A DNA stretch of 5,969 nt from Fibrobacter sp. (lineage in GTDB: Bacteria > Fibrobacterota > Fibrobacteria > Fibrobacterales > Fibrobacteraceae). A program made the translations under genes and the position numbers. The notes beneath the pieces are model-generated. The model made no database searches. It saw only the letters and a program-made list of their open reading frames with translations, and was not told where the DNA came from. The stretch is from contig DUVD01000094.1 in the NCBI GenBank assembly GCA_012841225.1, forward strand, positions 1 to 5,969, given 5' to 3'. Positions within the stretch are counted from its first letter, which is position 1; each line of letters starts with the position of its first letter. Positions 1 to 5,969 of the stretch are shown here, one piece after another.

Positions 1-56
1 AGTCTGTATACTTTTTTATGTAAATTTATTTTTTTTATCAGTCTCTTGCTAAACAC

Positions 57-92
57 AAAAACACCGCCATTCTAAGAAACAGCGGTGTTTTT
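57..92. terminator. Symmetric hairpin terminator after carB
   Basis: An inverted repeat pairs bases 57-67 (AAAAACACCGC) with 82-92 (GCGGTGTTTTT), giving 11 base pairs around a 14-base loop; three further pairs (TTC/GAA) are possible inside the loop. The GC-rich core is flanked by A on one side and T on the other, so it reads as an intrinsic terminator on both strands. For carB, read leftward, the hairpin begins 15 bases after the stop codon and is followed by a T-rich tail. On the plus strand it could end a gene arriving from outside the window, although no such gene can be demonstrated here. The outer A-T pairs double as the T tract, as is usual for bidirectional terminators. Confidence 0.85.
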
Positions 93-107
93 ATTTCTAT
101 TCTATTT

Positions 108-3100
108 TTATACTTCTTCGATAGTCGAGTGGTAGTCTTGCAAAGAACGCACTTCTCCCCGACCTGCTTTAGCTGAAGCAATCCCTTTCACTGCATTGTA
201 AGCGGCAGCGAGCGTGGTAATGTAGGGGATTTTATATTTGATTGCTGCTTGACGAATTGCCGATTCGTGGGCAACTGCATCTCGACGAGGCCATGGCGTG
301 TTAATCACTAAAGAAACCTGGTTGTTCACAATAACATCTAAGACGTTAGGGCGGCCTTCTCCAATTTTAGCAATCACTTCACAAGAGACACCTGCTTTTT
401 CATAAAAAAGTGCCGTGCCTTCTGTAGCGAGGATTTTAAAGCCGAGTTTGGCAAAACCTTTACCAATTTCAATGGCTTGTTCGCTTAGGCTTTCTTTATC
501 GGAAAGACTAATCAATACAGAACCCTCTGAAGGGAGCATTGAACCAGCAGCTTCTTGTGATTTGTAATACGCAAGGGCATAGTCATCGGAAAGACCAAGG
601 ACTTCTCCAGTAGAGCGCATTTCTGGCCCAAGGACAGGGTCTACTTTTGGAAATTTATCAAAGGGGAACACCGCTTCTTTAGCACCATAATGCTTGAACT
701 TTTTTTCTTTCAAGTTGAGGTTACTGAATTTTTCACCAATCATTAAACGCGTGGCAAGACTAGCCATTTGCGTATTGCAGACTTTTGAAACAAGTGGCAC
801 AGTACGGCTTGCACGTGGGTTTGCTTCTAAGACATAAACCTTGCCGTCTTCGATGGCGTATTGCATGTTCATTAGACCACAAACGCGAAGCGCCTTTGCA
901 ATTTTACGTGTGTAATCTTTAATTGTTTTGATATGGTCTTCACCGATGCTAACTGGAGGAATAATACAAGCGGAATCACCGGAGTGAACACCTGCAAGTT
1001 CCACATGCTCCATCACAGAAGGGATATAAACGTTTTCGCCATCGGCAAGAGCGTCTGCTTCACATTCAAGGGCGTTTGAAAGAAAACGGTCTACTAAAAG
1101 AGGGCGATCTGGAGTGACGCCAACGGCTTTCGCTACATACTCGCGAAGCATGCTTTCATCGTAAAGGACTTCCATGCCGCGGCCACCTAAAACAAAGCTC
1201 GGGCGAATCATAATAGGATAGCCGATTTTGCCAACGACTTCGAGGGCTTCGTCTACATTTGTTACCATGCCCGATTCTGGCATAGGGATGTCGAGTTGTT
1301 CCATCATTTTGCGGAACAAGTCGCGGTCTTCGGCGATGTCGATGCTATCGATGCTAGTGCCGAGTATTTTTACGCCTTCGTCAGAGAGTTCACGAGCAAT
1401 GTTTAGCGGTGTCTGCCCACCAAACTGCACGATAACGCCTGCAGGCTTTTCTTTTTCATAAATCTGAAGCACGTCTTCGAGGCACACCGGCTCAAAATAG
1501 AGTTTGTCGCTGGTATCGTAGTCGGTGGAAACGGTTTCTGGGTTACAGTTGACCATAATGGTCTCGTAACCTAATTCGCGAAGAGCCATAGCAGCGTGGC
1601 AGCAGCAGTAATCGAATTCAATCCCCTGACCAATACGGTTTGGGCCACCACCTAGAATCATGACCTTTTTAGGGTTATTAGAAGCGACCGTTTCATCTTT
1701 AGCGTTATATGTAGAATAGTAATAGTAAGTGTCTTCTTTGCCAGAAACCGGCACTGCGCACCAACCTTCCACTACACCTAATTTAATGCGACGCTTGCGC
1801 ACGTCTTTTTCTCTAAGGCCGAGAATCTTGCTGATATACTTATCGCTAAAGCCATCTTTTTTAGCCGCAATAAGGAGTTCGTCTGAAGGCAAGCGACCCG
1901 GGGTCTTGAGCATTTCCTCTTCGAGCTCGACCAACTCTTTCATCTGTTGAATAAAGTGTGGTTTAACAAAAGTAAGATTAGCGATTTGTTCAACAGTGGC
2001 TCCTTTGCGGAGCGCTTCGTACATAATAAAATGGCGTTCGCTAGAGGCCATGCGGAGCATGTCCATTAGTTCGGCAAGTGAACGGCGGTTAAAGTCTTTG
2101 GCAAAACCAAGGCCCGATCGATCATTTTCAAGGCCGCGAATCGCTTTTTGGAAAGTTTCCTTGTACGTTTTGCCAATGGCCATCACTTCGCCCACTGCCT
2201 TCATTTGGGTGCCAAGTACATCATCTATACCGCGAAACTTTTCAAAAGCCCAACGGGCAAACTTAAGTACAACATAATCTCCAGAAGGAGTGTATTTATC
2301 AAGGGTACCATCGCGCCAGTAAGGAATTTGATCAAGGGTAATGCCTGTAGCTAATTTCGCCGAAATCAAAGCAATTGGAAAACCGGTCGCTTTAGAAGCA
2401 AGTGCAGAAGAACGAGAGGTGCGTGGGTTAATTTCGATAATCGCAATGCGATCCGAACTAGGATCGTAAGCGAACTGCACGTTAGTCCCACCAATTACAC
2501 CGATGGATTCTACAATCTTAAACGCTTGAGCTTTAAGGCGTTCTTCTAATTTTTTATCAATTGTCAAAAATGGTGCCGAGCAGAAAGAGTCACCAGTGTG
2601 AACGCCTACCGCATCGATGTTTTCAATAAAGCAAATAGCGATCATTTGATTTTTAGAGTCGCGCACGACTTCGACCTCTAATTCTTCCCAGCCGAGAATG
2701 GACTCTTCTATTAAGCATTGGTGCGTCATTGATAGCTCAAGACCTGTTCCTGCAATAGAGCGAAGCTCTTCTACGTTATACACAAGCCCACCACCAGCGC
2801 CGCCCATAGTGTAAGCGGGGCGCACCACTACTGGGTACTTCAATTTATCGGCAATCGCTTCAGCTTGCTCTACTGTGTAAGCCACGTCGGAGCGAGGAGT
2901 ATCGATACCTAGCGATTGCATTGTCGCTTTAAATATTTCGCGATCTTCGCCTCGTTCAATCGCATCTAAATTAACCCCAATAACTTGAACATCATACTTA
3001 GCGAGAATACCCGCTTTATTAAGACCGAAGGCGAGGTTTAAACCGGTTTGACCACCCAGGTTAGGAAGGAGGGCGTCTGGACGTTCTTTAGCAATGATTT

Positions 3101-3323
3101 GCTCTAAACGCGCGACATTCAAAGGCTCTATGTAAGTAGCGTCTGCCATGAGAGGGTCTGTCATGATGGTCGCTGGGTTTGAATTCACAAGAACAACTTT
3201 GTAACCTAATTCGCGAAGTGCCTTACAGGCTTGCGTGCCGGAGTAGTCGAACTCACATGCTTGGCCGATGACGATGGGGCCGGACCCTATGATTAAAACT
3301 TTATCAATGCCTTCTTTTTTCAT
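108..3323 (-). CDS. carB: Carbamoyl-phosphate synthase large subunit (CarB)
   Basis: Makes carbamoyl phosphate from bicarbonate, two ATP and ammonia supplied by the glutaminase subunit CarA, feeding pyrimidine and arginine synthesis in the cytoplasm. The 1071-residue product is close to E. coli CarB (1073). It shows the duplicated synthetase: the first half opens with GSGPIVIGQACEFDYSG (13-29), with ATP-grasp residues R168, Q283, E297 and N299; a helical oligomerisation region spans roughly 400-550; the second half opens with GGGPNRIGQGIEFDY (558-572), with R707, Q821, E833 and N835. E775, D783 and E883 match the ornithine-pocket acidic residues of E. coli. An MGS-like allosteric domain (about 934-1071) keeps TEGT (967-970), K986 and N1008. 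The start is set by homology and by GGAG 6 bases upstream; the frame stays open 36 codons further, but that extension is not family-like and runs over the promoter region. carA is not adjacent. Unusual segments near residues 520-530 and 941-955 are discussed in the findings. Confidence 0.97.
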   Translation of the reverse strand: MKKEGIDKVLIIGSGPIVIGQACEFDYSGTQACKALRELGYKVVLVNSNPATIMTDPLMADATYIEPLNVARLEQIIAKERPDALLPNLGGQTGLNLAFGLNKAGILAKYDVQVIGVNLDAIERGEDREIFKATMQSLGIDTPRSDVAYTVEQAEAIADKLKYPVVVRPAYTMGGAGGGLVYNVEELRSIAGTGLELSMTHQCLIEESILGWEELEVEVVRDSKNQMIAICFIENIDAVGVHTGDSFCSAPFLTIDKKLEERLKAQAFKIVESIGVIGGTNVQFAYDPSSDRIAIIEINPRTSRSSALASKATGFPIALISAKLATGITLDQIPYWRDGTLDKYTPSGDYVVLKFARWAFEKFRGIDDVLGTQMKAVGEVMAIGKTYKETFQKAIRGLENDRSGLGFAKDFNRRSLAELMDMLRMASSERHFIMYEALRKGATVEQIANLTFVKPHFIQQMKELVELEEEMLKTPGRLPSDELLIAAKKDGFSDKYISKILGLREKDVRKRRIKLGVVEGWCAVPVSGKEDTYYYYSTYNAKDETVASNNPKKVMILGGGPNRIGQGIEFDYCCCHAAMALRELGYETIMVNCNPETVSTDYDTSDKLYFEPVCLEDVLQIYEKEKPAGVIVQFGGQTPLNIARELSDEGVKILGTSIDSIDIAEDRDLFRKMMEQLDIPMPESGMVTNVDEALEVVGKIGYPIMIRPSFVLGGRGMEVLYDESMLREYVAKAVGVTPDRPLLVDRFLSNALECEADALADGENVYIPSVMEHVELAGVHSGDSACIIPPVSIGEDHIKTIKDYTRKIAKALRVCGLMNMQYAIEDGKVYVLEANPRASRTVPLVSKVCNTQMASLATRLMIGEKFSNLNLKEKKFKHYGAKEAVFPFDKFPKVDPVLGPEMRSTGEVLGLSDDYALAYYKSQEAAGSMLPSEGSVLISLSDKESLSEQAIEIGKGFAKLGFKILATEGTALFYEKAGVSCEVIAKIGEGRPNVLDVIVNNQVSLVINTPWPRRDAVAHESAIRQAAIKYKIPYITTLAAAYNAVKGIASAKAGRGEVRSLQDYHSTIEEV

Positions 3324-3329
3324 TTCGGT

Positions 3330-3333
3330 CTCC
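3330..3333 (-). promoter_or_regulatory. Ribosome binding site of carB
   Basis: GGAG on the minus strand lies 6 bases before the ATG at 3323. It decides between this start and the upstream in-frame ATG at 3431, which lies inside the ilvC terminator hairpin. Confidence 0.75.
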
Positions 3334-3370
3334 AGGATAAAATTACAAGTTACTAAAAGCCAAATTTCGG

Positions 3371-3400
3371 CAAATATAATTATTTTATCACAATGTCCAA
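3371..3400 (-). promoter_or_regulatory. Candidate carB promoter
   Basis: On the minus strand, TTG, a 19-base spacer and TATATTTG occur between the ilvC terminator and carB. This fits the Bacteroidota consensus (TTTG, about 19 bases, TAnnTTTG), apart from the first T of the upstream box. The same stretch also reads as a weak sigma-70 promoter: TTGGAC (3/6 matches), 16 bases, TATATT (5/6). Transcription would begin near 3364, leaving a leader of about 40 bases. The position, just after a terminator and before a gene with its own ribosome site, supports a promoter here; which sigma factor reads it is inference. Confidence 0.45.
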
Positions 3401-3422
3401 TGTAAAAAAAATGATATATGTC

Positions 3423-3450
3423 AAAAGACACCGCCCCAAAGGACGGTGTC
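3423..3450 (-). terminator. Intrinsic terminator of ilvC
   Basis: Read on the minus strand, GACACCGTCC pairs with GGGCGGTGTC (10 pairs including one T-G wobble, 3427-3450) around a four-base TTTG loop, and TTTT follows (3423-3426). The hairpin starts 24 bases after the ilvC stop codon. On the plus strand no T tract follows, so it is one-directional. It separates ilvC from carB transcription, although the short T tract may allow some readthrough. Confidence 0.85.
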
Positions 3451-3474
3451 TAAAGAGAACGAGAAAAATCGAAG

Positions 3475-4947
3475 TTAAACGATTTTTGCCATACCACGCA
3501 TTTTAGAGCGTAACCAAGCACCAATGTCTTCGACAGGGTGGTTTCTAACAGATGCATTGACAGCGATTAGACGAGCGTTATCAACACCCGCAGACTTTCC
3601 TGCGCCAAAAACACCACCAATATCTTCTTTAGTGACTGTTTTCATAAAGTCTTTAAGAAGAGGTACGCAGTCGTTTGCAAACAAATAGCAGCCATATTCG
3701 GCAGTATCACTGATGATTCGGTTCATTTCATACAGTTTTTTGCGTGCAATGAGATTTGCGATAAGTGGTGTTTCGTGTAAAGACTCATAATAAGCGCTCA
3801 TTGGCTTAATACCCACAGCAACCATCGTATCAAAAGCGAGCTCTACGCCTGCTTTAACCATAGCGACCATTAAAACACCACGGTCGAAATATTCCTGTTC
3901 AGAAATTGATTTTTCTGTGGCTGCTGTTTTTTCAAAAGCGGTTTTACCCGTTTCTTCGCGCCAAGTTAATAGTTCCTTATCGCCAGCTTCCCAGTCTGCC
4001 ATCATGGTAGAAGAAAATTTGCCCGAGATGATATTGTCTTGGTGCTTTTGGTAAAGAGGTGCCATGATTTTCTTCATTTCTTCGGAAAGCTCATAAGCCC
4101 TAATTTTGGCTGGATTAGACAAGCGGTCCATCATGTTGGTGATGCCACCGTATTTCAATGCTTCGGTAACTGTTTCCCAACCGTATTGGAGAAGCTTAGA
4201 AGCGTAAGCGGGCTCTACCCCATCTGCAATCATTCTATCGAAGCAAAGGATCGTACCAGTTTGGAGCATACCGCAAAGAATAGTCTGCTCGCCCATTAAG
4301 TCGCTCTTGACTTCGGCAACAAAAGAGCTTTCTAAAACACCAGCGCGATCTGAACCTAAACCAACGGCATAGGCTTTAGCATAATCCCAGCCTTTGCCTT
4401 CTGGATCGTTTTCGCGATTAACAGCGATAAGTGCGGGCATGCCAAAACCGCGGACATACTCAGCGCGTACTTCGGAGCCTGGCCCTTTGGGAGCAACCAT
4501 AATAACCGTGATATCTGGACGGATTTGCTGCCCTTCTTCGACGATGTTAAATCCATGACTATAGGAGAGGACAGCGCCTTTTTTCATTAGAGGCATAATG
4601 GCCGGAATCACAAAATGATGCTGCTTATCTGGTGTTAAGTTGCAAATAAGATCTGCTTTTGGAAGCATTTCTTCGTAAGTACCTACTTCAAAGCCGTTTT
4701 CTGTGGCATTTTTCCAGGAAGCGCGCTTTTCGGCAATGGCTTCGGCGCGAAGGGTATAAGAAACGTCTAAACCACTATCTCTTAAATTCAACCCTTGATG
4801 TAAGCCTTGTGCACCACAACCAACAAAAACAATTTTTTTCCCTTTTAGGGTTTCGACGCCACGAGAAAATTCGCAAACGTCCATAAAACGACAACGACCC
4901 AATTCTTCCAGCTGAATGCGAAGGGGGAGCGTATTAAAATAGTTCAT
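3475..4947 (-). CDS. ilvC: Ketol-acid reductoisomerase, class II, NADP+ (IlvC)
   Basis: Second enzyme of branched-chain amino acid synthesis: it isomerises and reduces 2-acetolactate or 2-aceto-2-hydroxybutyrate to the dihydroxy acid, using Mg2+ and NADPH. The 490-residue product aligns almost end to end with E. coli IlvC (491), so it is the long class II form with a duplicated C-terminal knotted domain rather than the roughly 330-residue class I form. The Rossmann domain carries GCGAQG (43-48). R67, R75 and S77 match the E. coli residues R68, R76 and S78 that bind the NADPH phosphate, so NADPH preference is expected. Active-site residues H131, D216, E220, E388, E392 and S413 are all present. 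The start MNYFNTL matches the family, and AAGAGG lies 7 bases upstream. The frame stays open for 27 more codons to an ATG at 5028, but that stretch is AT-rich, lies in the promoter region and has no family counterpart. A terminator follows the gene; the gene upstream is divergent. Confidence 0.97.
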   Translation of the reverse strand: MNYFNTLPLRIQLEELGRCRFMDVCEFSRGVETLKGKKIVFVGCGAQGLHQGLNLRDSGLDVSYTLRAEAIAEKRASWKNATENGFEVGTYEEMLPKADLICNLTPDKQHHFVIPAIMPLMKKGAVLSYSHGFNIVEEGQQIRPDITVIMVAPKGPGSEVRAEYVRGFGMPALIAVNRENDPEGKGWDYAKAYAVGLGSDRAGVLESSFVAEVKSDLMGEQTILCGMLQTGTILCFDRMIADGVEPAYASKLLQYGWETVTEALKYGGITNMMDRLSNPAKIRAYELSEEMKKIMAPLYQKHQDNIISGKFSSTMMADWEAGDKELLTWREETGKTAFEKTAATEKSISEQEYFDRGVLMVAMVKAGVELAFDTMVAVGIKPMSAYYESLHETPLIANLIARKKLYEMNRIISDTAEYGCYLFANDCVPLLKDFMKTVTKEDIGGVFGAGKSAGVDNARLIAVNASVRNHPVEDIGAWLRSKMRGMAKIV

Positions 4948-4954
4948 TAAAAAA

Positions 4955-4960
4955 CCTCTT
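4955..4960 (-). promoter_or_regulatory. Ribosome binding site of ilvC
   Basis: AAGAGG on the minus strand is separated by 7 bases (TTTTTTA) from the ATG at 4947. It supports the MNYFNTL start over the longer in-frame form. Confidence 0.8.
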
Positions 4961-5001
4961 TTGAAAAACAATGTGGGGTAATTTAGCAAAAAAATGTATT
5001 T

Positions 5002-5030
5002 CCTATATCCATTTTTTAAAGAATGCACAA
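5002..5030 (-). promoter_or_regulatory. Possible ilvC promoter (weak match)
   Basis: On the minus strand, TTGTGC (5025-5030) is followed after 17 bases by TATAGG (5002-5007), giving 3/6 and 4/6 matches to sigma-70 boxes at ideal spacing. Transcription would start near 4995 with a leader of roughly 48 bases. In sequence this AT-rich such matches arise easily by chance. An alternative is TACCTTTG (5087-5094, minus), which fits the Bacteroidota TAnnTTTG box but has no TTTG at the expected distance upstream. Confidence 0.3.
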
Positions 5031-5087
5031 TAAAAGGTCTTTTTTTTTGTTACATTTAAAAAAGTCGTTTTTTTTCGCGTTTTTTAC

Positions 5088-5092
5088 AAAGG
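5088..5092 (+). promoter_or_regulatory. Weak ribosome binding site of nhaP2
   Basis: AAAGG stands only 4 bases before the ATG at 5097, a partial Shine-Dalgarno match at rather short spacing. This ATG is the first after an in-frame stop at 5031-5033, so the start is well fixed regardless. Confidence 0.5.
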
Positions 5093-5096
5093 TATC

Positions 5097-5969
5097 ATGA
5101 ATTTTACACCAGAAAATATCCTTCTTGCAGGTTCCATTCTCTTATTTATTAGCATTTTTGCAAGTAAAGCGGGCGGTAAAATTGGCGTTCCTGCACTCCT
5201 CCTTTTCTTAGGCGTAGGGATGATTGGGGGTGTAGATGGCTTTGGAATTCAGTTCAATAACCCTTATATATCGCAATTTATTGGTGTAATGGCTCTGAGT
5301 GTGATTCTATTCTCTGGAGGCATGGACACTCGATTTTCTGAAATCAAACCAGTCATTGCTCAAGGAGTTACTCTTGCCACAATTGGTGTAGTGAGCACCG
5401 CCCTAGTCACAGGGGTTTTCATACACTACTTGTCTAACTTTATTGACGGTTTTATCTCTTTAGGTTGGGTGGAGTCATTCTTACTAGCATCGATTATGTC
5501 TTCTACTGATTCTGCCTCGGTATTCTCTATTCTTCGATCAAAAGGTCTTCAATTAAAACACAATGTACGCCCTCTTCTTGAGCTTGAAAGCGGTAGTAAT
5601 GATCCTATGGCCTATATGCTAATGATCTTTTTTATGACCATTTTACAAGCAAATCAAGCAAGTGTTCCTCTTTCCGTTTTGAATGTAGTGATTCAATTAG
5701 TAGTAGGCCTTGTCGCTGGTTATTTCCTCGGGCAATTGACTCAAACCGTAATCAATAGAATAAACCTTGTGAATGACGCTTTATACCCTGTTTTACTTTT
5801 TGCTTTTGTCTTTTTCACCTTTACAGTCACCGATCTTCTTCATGGGAATGGTTATCTTGCCGTATATATTGCTGGTATGGTCGTTGGGAATAGTAAGCTT
5901 TTACACAAAAAAAATATGACGACCTTTTTTGATGGTTTTACATGGCTTTGGCAAATCATCATCTTTTTA
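5097..5969 (+). CDS. nhaP2: Potassium/proton antiporter, NhaP2/CvrA-like, 5' part
   Basis: Inner-membrane cation/proton antiporter of the CPA1 family; the closest form I recognise is E. coli CvrA (NhaP2), which exports K+ in exchange for H+. I translated 291 codons with no stop; the gene runs off the window. Hydrophobic segments lie at about 6-22, 29-47, 59-77, 89-111, 121-143, 170-187, 194-216, 229-247 and 252-266. Family motifs in order are GVPALLLFLGVGMIGGVDG (30-48), ILFSGGMDT (70-78), SSTDSASVFSIL (135-146), ESGSNDPMA (164-172, with the conserved ion-binding pair N168-D169) and GNGYLAVYIAGMVVGN (250-265); FDGFTWLWQI (278-287) matches FDGLAWLAQI of CvrA. E. coli CvrA is 578 residues, so about half is missing, including the remaining membrane helices and any cytosolic TrkA-C-type regulatory region. 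The gene is transcribed away from ilvC. The family call is firm; K+ versus Na+ preference cannot be read from this fragment. Confidence 0.92.
   Translation, partial: MNFTPENILLAGSILLFISIFASKAGGKIGVPALLLFLGVGMIGGVDGFGIQFNNPYISQFIGVMALSVILFSGGMDTRFSEIKPVIAQGVTLATIGVVSTALVTGVFIHYLSNFIDGFISLGWVESFLLASIMSSTDSASVFSILRSKGLQLKHNVRPLLELESGSNDPMAYMLMIFFMTILQANQASVPLSVLNVVIQLVVGLVAGYFLGQLTQTVINRINLVNDALYPVLLFAFVFFTFTVTDLLHGNGYLAVYIAGMVVGNSKLLHKKNMTTFFDGFTWLWQIIIFL

Larger units (their letters stand above)
4948..5096. other. Divergent intergenic region, ilvC / nhaP2
   Basis: This 149-base, strongly AT-rich spacer must hold the 5' control signals for both flanking genes. It contains several homopolymer runs on the plus strand: A7 at 4988-4994, T6 at 5012-5017, T9 at 5040-5048, A6 at 5058-5063, T8 at 5068-5075 and T6 at 5080-5085. 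A weak ilvC promoter is proposed separately. I see no convincing promoter for the antiporter gene, no riboswitch-like fold, and no leader peptide with branched-chain codons of the ilv attenuator type. Confidence 0.6.

Noticed and set aside
1..75. Short plus-strand open frames at the left edge, ending at stops 50-52 and 73-75
   Set aside because: Too short and AT-rich to judge; one runs through the hairpin. They could be the tail of a gene outside the window but nothing supports it.
1228..2354. Plus-strand open frames opposite carB
   Set aside because: They lie wholly antisense to a strongly conserved gene, show no recognisable domain and lack credible ribosome sites.
3419..3424. A perfect TTGACA on the minus strand just after the ilvC terminator
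   Set aside because: No -10-like sequence lies 16-18 bases downstream (ATTGGA at 17), and it overlaps the terminator T tract, so it is probably chance.
3324..3431. A 36-codon in-frame N-terminal extension of carB
   Set aside because: It has no counterpart in CarB, begins inside the ilvC terminator hairpin and covers the likely promoter; GGAG marks the ATG at 3323.
4039..4886. Open frames overlapping ilvC on both strands
   Set aside because: Shadow frames of a highly conserved coding sequence with no independent evidence.
4948..5028. A 27-codon in-frame N-terminal extension of ilvC
   Set aside because: The family start MNYFNTL has its own AAGAGG site; the extension is AT-driven, lacks homology to IlvC and covers the promoter region.
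4948..5030. An ilv-type attenuator or leader peptide upstream of ilvC
   Set aside because: No short reading frame rich in Ile, Val or Leu codons and no competing hairpins with a terminator tail are visible in the leader.

Overview
The window holds ordinary core metabolism: two complete biosynthetic genes on the minus strand and the first half of a membrane antiporter gene on the plus strand. I found no mobile element, CRISPR array, toxin or defence gene, tRNA or rRNA, and nothing that supports a previously undescribed system. The observations worth a second look are small-scale: a stem sequence shared by the two terminators, a promoter-like element with Bacteroidota-style spacing, unusual segments in CarB, and carB standing without carA.

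Layout from left to right: about 56 bases of AT-rich sequence with no supportable gene; a symmetric hairpin terminator (57-92) that can serve carB and possibly a gene entering from the left; carB, the large subunit of carbamoyl-phosphate synthase (108-3323, minus); a 151-base gap with the ilvC terminator and a candidate carB promoter; ilvC, a class II ketol-acid reductoisomerase (3475-4947, minus); a 149-base divergent intergenic region rich in A and T runs; and an nhaP2/cvrA-type potassium/proton antiporter (from 5097, plus), cut by the window edge after 291 codons.

ilvC lies upstream of carB on the same strand, but the terminator between them suggests separate transcription units. One serves branched-chain amino acid synthesis, the other carbamoyl phosphate for pyrimidines and arginine. 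The antiporter is divergent and functionally unrelated.

Organism: probably a Gram-negative bacterium of moderate GC content. Supporting points are the 490-residue E. coli/plant-type IlvC, the E. coli-length CarB and the CvrA-like antiporter. The carB promoter candidate resembles Bacteroidota promoters, but the clear Shine-Dalgarno sequences before carB and ilvC are less typical of that phylum. Something in or near the Fibrobacterota-Bacteroidota group is a guess; the sequence alone does not settle it.
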